This document shows, piece by piece, positions 49,958 to 61,186 of a stretch of 64,000 nt of DNA; the first letter of the stretch is position 1, and each line of letters begins with the position of its first letter. Position numbers and translations under genes: made by a program. This stretch comes from Candidatus Mycolicibacterium alkanivorans (GTDB lineage Bacteria; Actinomycetota; Actinomycetes; Mycobacteriales; Mycobacteriaceae). The stretch is taken from assembly GCF_022760805.1 (NCBI RefSeq), contig NZ_JAIVFL010000001.1:3410001-3474000 (forward strand), given 5' to 3'. Below the pieces are notes generated by a model, which worked only from the letters and a program-made list of their open reading frames with translations, made no database searches and was not told the DNA's origin.

Positions 49958-51556
49958 TCACATCCGAAAGACGCCGAAGCCGCGGCGCCCGGCCACGGTG
50001 TTGGAATGCACCGCCGACAGCGACATGCCCAACACAGTGCGGGTGTCCCGCGGGTCGATGATCCCGTCGTCATACAGCCGGGCAGTGACAAAGAAACTGT
50101 GCGACTCGGTGTCAATCTGAGCCTCGATCGCCGCCGTCCGCTCGTGATCGGCCTCCTCGTCGAACGGCCGCCCCATCGACGCCGCCGACTCCCGAGCGAC
50201 GATCGACATCACCCCGGCCAACTGCGCCGCGCCCATCACCGCCAACTTCGCACCCGGCCACGCAAACAGCAGCCGCGGATCGTATGCCCGCCCCGACATG
50301 CCGTAGTTGCCGGCGCCGAACGAACTGGCCATCGTGATCGTCAAATGCGGCACCGTGCTGTTGGTCACCGCGTTGATCATCTTGGCGCCGTCCTTGATGA
50401 TGCCGCCCTGCTCGTAGCTTGCACCGACCATGTAGCCAGTGGTGTTCTGCAGAAACACCAGCGGAGTATCGGTCTGGTTGGCCAGCAGAATGAACTCGCT
50501 GGCCTTCTTGGCCTCCTCAGAGAACAACACGCCTCGATGGTTGGCCAGGACTCCCACCGGATAGCCGTGCACCTGCGCCCACCCGGTGACCAGCGAAGTG
50601 CCGTATAACGGCTTGTACTCGTCGAACTCCGAGCCGTCCACCACTCGCGCCAGCACCTCACGAGGGTCGAACGGCACTTTCACATCGGCAGAGACGATCC
50701 CGAGAATCTCCTCCGGGTCATACAGGGGCGGCTCCGCGCACCCGACAGGAGCCGGGCCCAACTTGCGCCAGTTGATCCTTGACATGATCTGGCGGCCAAT
50801 CCGGATCGCGTCGTGCTCGTCGGCGGCGAAATAGTCCGACAACCCCGACACCCGGCTGTGCATCTCGGCACCGCCCAGCGCCTCGTCGTCGGCCACCTCA
50901 CCGGTAGCCATTTTCACCAGCGGCGGACCACCCAGAAAAACCTTGGCCTGCCGATCCACCAGCACCGCATAGTCACACATCCCCGGCACATACGCGCCAC
51001 CGGCAGTCGAATTCCCGAACACCAGGGCCACCGTCGGGATCGCCAGCGCCGACAACTCCGTCAGCTCGTGAAAGATCCTGCCCGCCGGCACGAACAGGTC
51101 GGCCTGCTGGGGCAGGTCCGCCCCGCCGGACTCCACCAGGTTGATCACCGGTAGCCGGTTCACCCGCGCAATCTCCAGCGCGCGCAACGTCTTTCGCAGC
51201 GAGTAGGGGTTCATCGCTCCACCGCGCACCGTCGCGTCGTGCGCGATCAACACGCACTCCACCCCCGACACCACCCCGATGCCCGTCACCACGCTGGCCC
51301 CGACGGTGAACTCCGTCCCCCACGCGGCCAGTGTCGACAGCTCCAAGAACGGGCTCGCCGGGTCCAGCAGCAACTCGATACGCTCCCGGACCAGAAGCCG
51401 CCCGCGCTCGCGATGCCGCCGCCGATACCGCTCACCGCCACCGGCGACCGCAACCGCGACCTGCTCATCCAGTTGCGCAAGCAGCGCCAGGTGCGCATCC
51501 CGGTTGGCACGGTAAACCTCGCTCGACGTTTCCAACTTGGGCATCAGCACCGGCAC
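49958..51556 (-). CDS. Acyl-CoA carboxylase carboxyltransferase subunit (AccD2-like)
   Basis: A 532-residue beta subunit transferring CO2 from biotin to an acyl-CoA. Crotonase-like N- and C-halves are visible: HDATVRGGAMNPYSLRKTLRALEIA, FGNSTAGGAYVPGMCDYAV, FLQNTTGYMVGASYEQGGIIKDGAKMI, MASSFGAGNYGMSGRAYDP, ARESAASMG. The YEQGGIIKDGAKM signature belongs to the methylcrotonyl/geranyl-CoA carboxylase group rather than the propionyl-CoA group. GTG 51556 has GGGGGA upstream; an ATG at 51544 is possible. First gene of the operon, divergent from TetR at 79 bases. Confidence 0.93.
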   Translation of the reverse strand: MPVLMPKLETSSEVYRANRDAHLALLAQLDEQVAVAVAGGGERYRRRHRERGRLLVRERIELLLDPASPFLELSTLAAWGTEFTVGASVVTGIGVVSGVECVLIAHDATVRGGAMNPYSLRKTLRALEIARVNRLPVINLVESGGADLPQQADLFVPAGRIFHELTELSALAIPTVALVFGNSTAGGAYVPGMCDYAVLVDRQAKVFLGGPPLVKMATGEVADDEALGGAEMHSRVSGLSDYFAADEHDAIRIGRQIMSRINWRKLGPAPVGCAEPPLYDPEEILGIVSADVKVPFDPREVLARVVDGSEFDEYKPLYGTSLVTGWAQVHGYPVGVLANHRGVLFSEEAKKASEFILLANQTDTPLVFLQNTTGYMVGASYEQGGIIKDGAKMINAVTNSTVPHLTITMASSFGAGNYGMSGRAYDPRLLFAWPGAKLAVMGAAQLAGVMSIVARESAASMGRPFDEEADHERTAAIEAQIDTESHSFFVTARLYDDGIIDPRDTRTVLGMSLSAVHSNTVAGRRGFGVFRM

Positions 51557-51580
51557 AGCGATCCCCCACGAGACACGAGA

Positions 51581-51598
51581 TGTGATTCACTGTTCACA
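51581..51598. promoter_or_regulatory. Dyad TGTGA-N8-TCACA, probable TetR operator
   Basis: An 18-bp inverted repeat lies in the 79-base gap between the divergent carboxylase operon and the TetR gene, so one bound repressor would cover both promoters. It resembles CRP-type half-sites, but the 8-base spacer differs from the 6 of CRP. Confidence 0.5.
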
Positions 51599-51635
51599 CT
51601 GCAGACTGTACGACACGCACGCCGAGGAAGGCCAG

Positions 51636-52262
51636 ATGGAGGACGGTGCGACGCATGCGCGACAGCGTGACCCGGAACGAAAGGAGAGGATTCTGGCCGC
51701 TTCCGCCGAACTGGTCGCCGAGCGCGGATACCACGGCGTGGCCCTCGTCGACATTGGAGCCCGGGCGGGCATTGTTGGCTCGGGGATCTATCGCCACTTC
51801 CCCAGCAAGGACGCGATCCTGGTGGCACTTCTCGACAGGGTGATGCGGCGACTCAGTGACGGTGCCACGGCGATCATTTCGACAGCGTGCAGCGATAACG
51901 AAGCCCTGTCAGCGCTGGTCGACGACCATATCCGGATAGCCATCGAGGACCGCGCGGTGCTCGCCGTCTATCACCGCGAGGGGCACAACGTTCCGCCGGA
52001 ACAGCAGCGAAAGCTGCGCCGGGCCCAACGACACTACGTGGAGGAGTGGGTACACGTGCTCGGCCACCTGCGTCCTGACCTCGCCGACGCCGAGTTGCGG
52101 GTCGCGGTGCACGCTGCCATCGGTGCCATCCAATCGACCCTGTTCTTCCGCAGCGGACTACCGCCCCTTCGGCTCGCAGAGCTGCTCAGGACTGCCGCGC
52201 ACGGCTGTCTGGGCGTGGCGCCAGTGCAGAATGTAGTGAACAAGGAATCACTAGTGCATTGA
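51636..52262 (+). CDS. TetR-family regulator of the carboxylase operon
   Basis: A 208-residue TetR protein: N-terminal HTH RILAASAELVAERGYHGVALVDIGARAGIVGSGIYRHFPSKDAIL, then a ligand-binding helical domain. ATG 51636 with GAGGAAGG upstream; the longer frame from 51537 overlaps the carboxylase promoter. Divergent from the AccD2-like operon, hence its likely repressor with an acyl-CoA inducer. It is followed after about 50 bases by the disrupted AMP-ligase gene on the same strand. Confidence 0.9.
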   Translation: MEDGATHARQRDPERKERILAASAELVAERGYHGVALVDIGARAGIVGSGIYRHFPSKDAILVALLDRVMRRLSDGATAIISTACSDNEALSALVDDHIRIAIEDRAVLAVYHREGHNVPPEQQRKLRRAQRHYVEEWVHVLGHLRPDLADAELRVAVHAAIGAIQSTLFFRSGLPPLRLAELLRTAAHGCLGVAPVQNVVNKESLVH

Positions 52263-52315
52263 TCGGCTGGGATCGGCGTGACATTCTGAGCATGACTCGC
52301 GCACGAGGAGTTGCG

Positions 52316-53442
52316 ATGGACCCGGATGTGACCACCCTGCGAGGCAGGCGAGCAACGCGGCGATGGGAGCGGACTTCGGTAGGTGACGTATTCGAGCGGC
52401 TCACGTGGAGCTATCCCGACCAGATCGCGGTAGCCGGGTGGCCCGGCGCTTACGGGGACCAGCGGTTTGCCCAGCTGACCTATCGTCAGGCAGACCAAAC
52501 CGCAAACCGATTCGCGCACGCGCTCGCCTGCGCCGGACTCCAACCTGGCGCGCGTGTGCTGCTGTTCTGCGAGAACTCCGTCGAAGCCTGTCTCGCCAAG
52601 ATCGGCATCGCGAAGGCGGGAATGGTGGCGGTCCCACTCAACCCCAACCTGGCTCCCGATGTGGTTAAACATCTCATCGAACTTACCGAACCAGCCTTCG
52701 CGGTGGTGGACGCCGAGCTGTGGCCACGCGCCGAACCCGCATTCAGCGCGGCCGGCCTGTGCCCTGGTGTCGCAATCACCATCGGCAACACTCCTGTGGT
52801 TGGCACGCCAAGTTTCACCGAGCTGATCGACGGCAAACCTGACACCGAGCCCGACACGGAGATCCACGGCGACGACATCTGGGAGCTGCTGTTCACGTCG
52901 GGCACCACATCGATGCCCAAAGCCGCAATGGTGTCCCACCACTCCACCTACCTGGCGGCGATGAATTTCGCACTTTCGCTGACTCGCGGTCTCACCGTGG
53001 AATCCGACCTGCGCCTGGCCACGTTCCTGCCGGTCACCTATCACGTCGGCGACCAGATCTTCATGTTCTCGGCGTTTTTCAGCGGAGGCAGCCTGCTCAT
53101 CGGCCGAAAGCCTGTACCCGACGTGGTAGCCAGGGCTGTCGACGCCCGGCGGATCACGGCGCTGTGGGCCGGCTCGCCGCAGTTCGTTGCGGCCCTGGCC
53201 GACGAGTTCGAGGCCCACCTGGAGTTCGACCCAACCAGCCTGCGCGTGCTGGTGTACGGGTGGGGGGCACTTGCCCCGGAGCTGCTCGACCGGTTGGTGC
53301 AGCGCTGCGGCCCAGAACTGGTGGCGATGGGTATCTTCGGTCAGACCGAGGCGATCGCATGTCATCGGTTCTGGCCGGCGAAGTGGCCCGAGGTGCACGG
53401 CGCAACCGCACCGCAAACCAACTACGTCGGTGTGCCCAGCCC
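52316..53442 (+). pseudogene. AMP-forming acyl-CoA ligase, 5' part, split by IS
   Basis: N-terminal 375 or so residues of an ANL-family ligase: LFTSGTTSMPKAAMVSHH phosphate loop, RITALWAGSPQFVAAL and MGIFGQTEAIACHRFWP. ATG 52316 has GAGGAG 5 bases upstream; in-frame starts at 52259 and 52292 exist. The coding sequence runs in frame into the insertion sequence at 53443, reads ten or so foreign codons and stops at 53479. The missing C-terminal domain lies beyond the element at 56014-56571. The truncated product lacks the catalytic Lys domain, so the gene is inactive unless the element excises. Confidence 0.92.
53438..53442. repeat. Target-site duplication AGCCC, left copy
   Basis: AGCCC lies directly outside the left inverted end and is repeated at 56014-56018 outside the right end. 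Joining the flanks at one copy restores the ligase reading frame (codons for VPSPLLAS). Confidence 0.88.
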
Positions 53443-53455
53443 CAGGACTCCTGAC
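53443..53455. repeat. Left terminal inverted repeat of IS
   Basis: CAGGACTCCTGAC, exact complement of the right end; similarity continues weakly for about three more bases. The repeat itself contains a short internal palindrome (AGGACTCCT is nearly symmetric). Confidence 0.92.
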
Positions 53456-53530
53456 ATAGGGCCTGTGTCCGGTCGGTAATTTAGTGCTCTGATCTGCGGA
53501 TTTCTCGGTGTGTCGGCGCACGACTTTGGC

Positions 53531-53561
53531 TTCTATGATTAATAATAGAAATAGCTATTTC
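53531..53561. promoter_or_regulatory. AT-rich nested palindromes in IS left leader
   Basis: TTCTAT-N8-ATAGAA (53531-53550) overlaps the 14-bp perfect palindrome GAAATAGCTATTTC (53548-53561), 26 bases before the transposase ATG. This AT-rich patch stands out in GC-rich DNA and is probably the transposase promoter and/or a transposase binding site. Confidence 0.55.
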
Positions 53562-53586
53562 GCACGATTACGGGGGGTGGTGGACG

Positions 53587-55995
<2,409 letters not shown>

Positions 55996-56000
55996 GCTAC

Positions 56001-56013
56001 GTCAGGAGTCCTG
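56001..56013. repeat. Right terminal inverted repeat of IS
   Basis: GTCAGGAGTCCTG, exact complement of the left 13-bp end, located 6 bases after the transposase stop codon. Confidence 0.92.
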
Positions 56014-56571
56014 AGCCCGCTGCTGGCCTCCGACGTCGTCGACGAATCTGGGCGGCCCGTGCGCGGCCAGCCCGGCGAGGCGGTCTACCGATCGCCGATC
56101 ATCACGGCAGGCTACTACCGCAACCGAGCCGCCACCCGTGAGGCATTCCGTGGCGGTTGGTTTCACTCCGGCGACAGCGTATCGACTGACCGCGACGGGC
56201 TGCGGATCATGGTCGATCGCTATAAGGACATCATCAAGTCCGGTGGAGAGAACGTCTCGAGCATGCGCGTAGAGGCTGTGCTGCACACCCACCCCGACGT
56301 AGCGCGTGCGGCGGTCATCGGACTGCCGCACCCATACTGGGGTGAAGCTGTCACAGCAATCGTCACGGCCCGAGCTGGGCGCGCGCCTATCGAGTCGGAT
56401 ATTGTCGCCTTCTGCCGTCGGCGGCTCGCCGGTTTCGAGACCCCTAAGCGCGTCGTGGTCGCCGACACGCTACCCGAGACCGTCGGAGGCAAGACACTCA
56501 AGTATCAGCTCCGCGAGCAGTTCGCTGCGCTTTATCAGGCCGGTGAGCGCCACCAACTCTCTGACGAATAA
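56014..56571 (+). pseudogene. AMP-forming acyl-CoA ligase, 3' part, split by IS
   Basis: Continuation of the ligase at 52316-53442, in the same frame from the duplicated AGCCC: SPLLASDVVDESGRPV, then GGWFHSGDSVSTDRDG, DRYKDIIKSGGENVSSMRVEAVL (hinge and A8 region) and the C-terminal catalytic-Lys region TVGGKTLKYQL. The two parts together would give about 560 residues, a normal ligase. It has no start signal of its own and begins directly at the right end of the element. Confidence 0.92.
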
Positions 56572-56624
56572 TCGAGGCTGTCGCAGCTAGAACGGCTCGT
56601 CGTCCCCTACCAAAGTAGGGCGCT

Positions 56625-56674
56625 ACAGCGCCTTGAGTTCTTCGGCGACACAGCGCCTTGAGTTCTTCGGCGAC
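56625..56674. repeat. Tandem duplication of a 25-bp unit
   Basis: Two perfect copies of a 25-base unit (ACAGCGCCTTGAG... ending GGCGAC) directly follow each other in the 161-base gap between the ligase 3' part and the TetR gene. A second direct repeat of 14-base period (GTGCGCCCGGATT) follows at 56704-56730. The gap has no recognisable gene. Confidence 0.9.
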
Positions 56675-56732
56675 TTCGGTGGCTGATTTTCTTGTTGAAT
56701 GGAGTGCGCCCGGATTTGTGCGCCCGGATTCG

Positions 56733-57329
56733 TCAGCCCGACAGAGGTAGGAGGAGAACACGGGCCACGTCTCGCCCCAGCTCCTCGGGCTTTAGCGGCC
56801 CTGCTGGGTCGTACCACTTGTAGACCCAGTTGGCGGCGCCGAGACACGTATTCACATAGACCGTCTTCGACACTATCAACGATCGACCCGTGCGTTCGAG
56901 GTGCCGACCAACCAGGCGCTTCATCACATCTTCGAATTGCTTACGCATCTCGAGAACGGAATCGATCAACCCGGGCGGCAATTCCTCCTCTTCCTCGAAG
57001 AAGACTTTATGGATGGCCTGGTTTTCGCAGGTATAACGGACGCGATAGACGATGAATTCACGAAGAGCGTCCAACGGGTCTGACACTGTATTCTCGATGC
57101 GGCGGACGTTCACCAGGGACTCGTTCATCACGTCCTCGTAGAGGCGAACGAGCAGTTCCTCTTTATTGCGGAAGTAGTGGTACAGCGTGGGTTTGGAGAG
57201 TCCCACCTCCGCAGCGATCTCGGCCATGCTGGTCGCGCGGTAGCCCTGTCGGCTGAAGATCTGCGCTGCCCCGGCCAGCACCCGCTCACGCTGCTCAGTG
57301 GCGTGACTGGGCCTGCCCAGGGTCGCCAT
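56733..57329 (-). CDS. TetR-family regulator of the 57-64 kb operon
   Basis: A 198-residue TetR protein: HTH RVLAGAAQIFSRQGYRATSMAEIAAEVGLSKPTLYHYFRNKEELLVRLYE, with a C-terminal domain of the FadR/KstR2-like kind (VNTCLGAANWVYKWYDP). ATG 57329 with GAGAGG upstream; the frame extends to 57368 without a better site. It is divergent from the acyl-CoA dehydrogenase operon. A 24-bp perfect palindrome in between is its likely operator, with an acyl-CoA as probable inducer. Confidence 0.92.
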   Translation of the reverse strand: MATLGRPSHATEQRERVLAGAAQIFSRQGYRATSMAEIAAEVGLSKPTLYHYFRNKEELLVRLYEDVMNESLVNVRRIENTVSDPLDALREFIVYRVRYTCENQAIHKVFFEEEEELPPGLIDSVLEMRKQFEDVMKRLVGRHLERTGRSLIVSKTVYVNTCLGAANWVYKWYDPAGPLKPEELGRDVARVLLLPLSG

Positions 57330-57447
57330 CGGTCGCCTCTCTTCCACGCCTGCCGTCGTCCTTCTCATCGCTCAGCGTATCGATCGCGCGACCGCGTACT
57401 CGATGCCCGCCCCACCCTTGACTGGGAGAGGTGAGTAGCCTATCTTG

Positions 57448-57471
57448 AGTTTCCCGACCGGTCGGGAAACT
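57448..57471. promoter_or_regulatory. 24-bp perfect palindrome, likely TetR operator
   Basis: AGTTTCCCGACC followed by its exact complement, ending just before the AGGAG ribosome site of the acyl-CoA dehydrogenase gene. The length and symmetry fit a site bound by a TetR dimer pair, and binding here would block initiation of the operon; it lies 119 bases from the divergent TetR start. Confidence 0.75.
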
Positions 57472-57487
57472 AGGAGTGATCGAGTAC

Positions 57488-58627
57488 ATGTTGCAACCCG
57501 AGTACCGCGCTTTCAAAGAGTCGTGTGAAGGTTTCACCAGCAGGTACGTCCGACCGGCAGTCGTGGAAGCCGAGATCCAGGGGCATCCCCCAAAGGAGCT
57601 GTGGGCTGAGTTTGGCAAAGCCCGCCTCCTGGGTCTCATGACTCCCGAGGAATACGGCGGATGCGGCCGCGATGAACTCGCCGTCGCGCTTCTCGCCGAG
57701 GAACTCAGTCGCGCCAGCGGCGGGATTGCGGTGAGCGCGCTGGTGAGCGCTTATATGGCTGGAACGCACATCGTTCACCACGGCACGCCCGATCAGTGCG
57801 CCGAATACGCAGCGCCTGTCGCCGCAGGAGAGAAAATAGCCGCGATCGCAGTGACGGAGCCGGGCGCTGGTTCGGACGTCGCGGGTATTTCGACACGGGC
57901 GGTCCGCACCGCCTCGGGGTATCGCATCAACGGCCGGAAGATGTTTATCACCAACGCCGGTCTCGCCGACGTCTTGATTGTGGCGGCCAAAACAGATCCC
58001 GAAGCGGGGCATCGGGGCATCACGAATTTTCTGGTCGAGGCCGGAACCCGCGGCCTTTCGGTCGGGTCCGCATTGCCGAAGATGGGCTGGCATTCGTCGG
58101 ATACCCGTGAGGTGATCCTCGACGATGTCGAGGTCCCGGATAGCGCCGTCCTGGGCCAAGAGGGGCGCGGCTTCTATCAGATCATGGGGGCGTTCCAGTT
58201 AGAGCGCATCGTTCTCGCCGCCATGGGCCTCGGGCATGCGACCGAGAGCATCCGCATCGCGACCGATTACGTAGCGAATCGGAGCGCCTTCGGTGAGCTT
58301 CTCATCAACCGTCAGACGGTTCGCCACCGGCTCGCGCTGATGCACACCGACCTCGAGACAGCCCGTCTTTTGACCTACCACGCCGCGGAGCAGTTGCGTG
58401 ACCGTGACCCCGGCTCTGCACGCACAGTCGCCATGGCCAAGTACTACACCGCCAACACCGCGTCCCGGATCGTCGACCACGCGGTCCAACTCCTCGGAGG
58501 TTCCGGGTTCGTCGAGGAATCCGAGGTGGCCCGCCACTATCGCGACATGCGAATACTGCGCATCGGAGGCGGTGCTGACGAGATTCAGCTCGACATCATC
58601 GCCAAACAGACGCTGGCACGTACCTGA
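57488..58627 (+). CDS. Acyl-CoA dehydrogenase (isovaleryl-type base)
   Basis: A 379-residue FadE-type enzyme: AVTEPGAGSDVAGISTRAV, INGRKMFITNAGLADVLIV, GWHSSDTREVILDDVEVP and C-terminal VQLLGGSGFVEESEVARHYRDMRIL. The Glu in FQLERIVLA sits where isovaleryl-CoA dehydrogenase has its base, and the usual C-terminal Glu is Gly (IGGGADEI). ATG 57488 with AGGAG 11 bases upstream; GTG 57476 is possible. First gene of an operon with synthetase, MaoC and carboxylase, as in leucine or branched-acid catabolism (compare fadE19-accA1-accD1 of M. tuberculosis). Confidence 0.92.
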   Translation: MLQPEYRAFKESCEGFTSRYVRPAVVEAEIQGHPPKELWAEFGKARLLGLMTPEEYGGCGRDELAVALLAEELSRASGGIAVSALVSAYMAGTHIVHHGTPDQCAEYAAPVAAGEKIAAIAVTEPGAGSDVAGISTRAVRTASGYRINGRKMFITNAGLADVLIVAAKTDPEAGHRGITNFLVEAGTRGLSVGSALPKMGWHSSDTREVILDDVEVPDSAVLGQEGRGFYQIMGAFQLERIVLAAMGLGHATESIRIATDYVANRSAFGELLINRQTVRHRLALMHTDLETARLLTYHAAEQLRDRDPGSARTVAMAKYYTANTASRIVDHAVQLLGGSGFVEESEVARHYRDMRILRIGGGADEIQLDIIAKQTLART

Positions 58628-58695
58628 TCCGAACCCCGCGCGTCGGGGATCCCGACGCTTCGATGTCCACCATCCGACGCGGCAAGGAGGCAGCA

Positions 58696-60633
58696 ATGTC
58701 GGACAACCTCCACGACCTGATATCTTCCCCGTTGATCCCGTTGTCGCGCAAGTGGCGATCGCCGACCTACCAGTCCGAGGCGACCGGCGCCCGTGCGCTG
58801 CACGACGAAAGCCCCGAGCAGTACTGGGCATGGGTGGCAGAACAGTTCCGCTGGATCCGTCGATACGACACTGTGGTCGAGGGTGAACTCAGCGATTTCC
58901 GCTACTTCGTCGGCGGCCGCATCAACATCGCCGACAACTGCGTCGACAGATGGGCGGAGAACCCCGCGACCAGGGACAAATACGCCGTCATCTGGGAGGG
59001 CGAGCCCGGCGACGTCCGAAAGCTCACCTATGCACAACTTGCCGATGAGGTGGGCCGGCTTGCCGCCGGACTGACCGAGCTGGGCGTCGAGCGAGGCGAT
59101 GTGGTCGCGGTCTACCTTCCGAATACGGTCGAGGCCTTCACTACCATCCATGCATGCAACCGCATCGGCGCAATCTACACTCTGCTCTTCGCAGGCTTTA
59201 GTGAAGAAGCCACCCGATCGCGACTCGAACAGGCTGAGCCCAAGGTGGTTGTGGTTGCGGACGCAGGCTACCGGCGCTCCAAACTTGTTCCCCTGCTGGA
59301 CACGCTGCGCCGAGCCCGCACCTCGGTGCCCAGCGTGCACCGCACGATCGTCGTCGACCGGACCGGACGCGGAGTCGCATTGGAGCAGGGCGAAGTCGAC
59401 TACCGCGAACTGGTCGCGCGCCAGCCCGAGCCTGCCCCGATGGCCGAGATGGAGGCTAACGACCCCGCCTTCTTGATTTTCACCAGCGGCACCGAGTCCA
59501 AGCCGAAGGGGATCGTGCACAGCGTCGGCGGATTCCTCGCCGGAACCTGGGCCAACGTGCACTGGCAAGTCGGCCCCGAGACCGACGACGTCTATTGGGT
59601 GGCGGCGGACGTGGGATGGCTGACCTTCCCGATCCAAGCCGTCGTCGGCGGTCTCGCCAATGGGATGACGATCGTCTGTTACGAGGGAGCCCTCGACACG
59701 CCGACACCAGAGCGCTTCTACGAGATCTGCCACAACCACTGCGTGACAAAGGTGTTAGCCGCTCCGACGGTGTTGCGAATGCTACGCGAGTTCGGAGACG
59801 AACTGACCGTGCGCCATCCATTGCCTGAACTGAACCTCGTGACGACACAGGGTGAACTGCTCGACAGTGCCACGTTTACCTGGGCCAACACAGTCCTCGC
59901 TGGTGGGGTCCCCGTGGTCAACGCCTACGGTCAGACCGAGACCGGGTCCACGTGGACATATCCGATCTGCGGAGTGGACGACATGAAGGCCGGCTCTGTG
60001 GGTATCCCTGCACCGGGCCATGCCTGCCTCGTCGTCGACGACGACGGCACGCCGGTTCCCCCTGGTTCCAAAGGCAATCTCGTGCTCTCCCATCCCTTTC
60101 CCACACTGGCACGCACTGTGTGGAAGGACCACGAACGCTTCCTGGGTACCTACTTCTCCCGCTTTCCCGGCTACTTCGCGACCAACGACGAGGCGGTGAT
60201 CGACCACCACGGGCATGTGTGGATCCTGGGACGGTCCGACGACGTCATCAATATCGCCGCGCATCGGATCTCGACCATGGAGATCGAGGAGATCGTCAAC
60301 TCTCATCCGCACGTCATCGAAGCCGCTGTCGTCGGCATCCCAGATTCCGCCAAGGGAACCGTTCCGGCGGCCTTCGTCGTCATCAAAGACGGTGATCCGG
60401 AGCGAGTCGTCGACGAAGTCCGTGTCGCGGTGACCGATCACCTCGGCAAGTACGCCGCCCTCGGCCACATTTACGTCACGGCGACCGTACCCAAGACTCG
60501 CACCGGCAAGTTGATGCGCAGGTTGCTGCGCGATGTAGCCACCTACGGCGAGCCTCGCGGGGACACCTCCTCGGTAGAGGACCACAGCGCGATTGCCGCA
60601 GTCGCCCAGGCGGTCGCGGCCGCGAACACCTGA
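58696..60633 (+). CDS. Acetyl/propionyl-CoA synthetase-like ligase
   Basis: A 645-residue AMP-forming ligase of the Acs/PrpE type. The N-terminal domain ([29 protein letters not shown]) is typical of this branch; [18 protein letters not shown] is the phosphate loop; [41 protein letters not shown] and the Lys in [13 protein letters not shown] complete it. ATG with AAGGAGG upstream. It activates a short carboxylic acid feeding the operon; a branched or unsaturated short acid is the likely substrate. Confidence 0.92.
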   Translation: MSDNLHDLISSPLIPLSRKWRSPTYQSEATGARALHDESPEQYWAWVAEQFRWIRRYDTVVEGELSDFRYFVGGRINIADNCVDRWAENPATRDKYAVIWEGEPGDVRKLTYAQLADEVGRLAAGLTELGVERGDVVAVYLPNTVEAFTTIHACNRIGAIYTLLFAGFSEEATRSRLEQAEPKVVVVADAGYRRSKLVPLLDTLRRARTSVPSVHRTIVVDRTGRGVALEQGEVDYRELVARQPEPAPMAEMEANDPAFLIFTSGTESKPKGIVHSVGGFLAGTWANVHWQVGPETDDVYWVAADVGWLTFPIQAVVGGLANGMTIVCYEGALDTPTPERFYEICHNHCVTKVLAAPTVLRMLREFGDELTVRHPLPELNLVTTQGELLDSATFTWANTVLAGGVPVVNAYGQTETGSTWTYPICGVDDMKAGSVGIPAPGHACLVVDDDGTPVPPGSKGNLVLSHPFPTLARTVWKDHERFLGTYFSRFPGYFATNDEAVIDHHGHVWILGRSDDVINIAAHRISTMEIEEIVNSHPHVIEAAVVGIPDSAKGTVPAAFVVIKDGDPERVVDEVRVAVTDHLGKYAALGHIYVTATVPKTRTGKLMRRLLRDVATYGEPRGDTSSVEDHSAIAAVAQAVAAANT

Positions 60634-60685
60634 CGCCCGCGTATCACGCGTGCCCCGAAAGCTCAGACAGGTTGTAGGAGAACAG

Positions 60686-61186
60686 ATGACATCCTCGACA
60701 CGGCCGATCTCCGGCCGCTGGTTCGACGACCTCGCCGTCGGCACCCTTGTCCACCACGTGAACCGTCGGACCGTCACCGAGACCGACAACGTGCTTTTCA
60801 GCACGATGACGATGAACCCCGCGCCGCTCCATCTGGACGCCGAGTACGCCGCGGAAACCGAGTTCAAGCGACCGCTGATGAACAGCATGTTCACGGTTGC
60901 GCTCGTGGTGGGTATTTCAGTGCCGGAGCTCACACTCGGTACCATTGTGGCCCAACTGGGTTTGTCCGAGGCACAGTTCCCGGCACCGGTGTACGCCGGC
61001 GACACCATCCGAGTCGAGACCGAAGTTGTCAGTGCCCGTCCATCTCGCACCCGACCGGGTGCAGGCCTCGTGGTGTTCGAACATCGGGCATTCAATCAGA
61101 ACGACACCGTGGTCTGCCGGGTCAGGAGAACGGGTCTGATGCACCGGGCGCCAAGCGCCCGACCCCAGGAGCGTATCGACGCATGA
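60686..61186 (+). CDS. MaoC-type hydratase
   Basis: A 166-residue hot-dog-fold protein of the MaoC/mesaconyl-CoA hydratase-like group: [33 protein letters not shown] contains the hydratase-like Asp/His region, followed by [21 protein letters not shown] with AGGAGA upstream; the stop overlaps the carboxyltransferase start (ATGA). Together with a methylcrotonyl-type carboxylase it would hydrate the carboxylated enoyl-CoA, analogous to Rv2499c beside accA1-accD1. Confidence 0.9.
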   Translation: MTSSTRPISGRWFDDLAVGTLVHHVNRRTVTETDNVLFSTMTMNPAPLHLDAEYAAETEFKRPLMNSMFTVALVVGISVPELTLGTIVAQLGLSEAQFPAPVYAGDTIRVETEVVSARPSRTRPGAGLVVFEHRAFNQNDTVVCRVRRTGLMHRAPSARPQERIDA

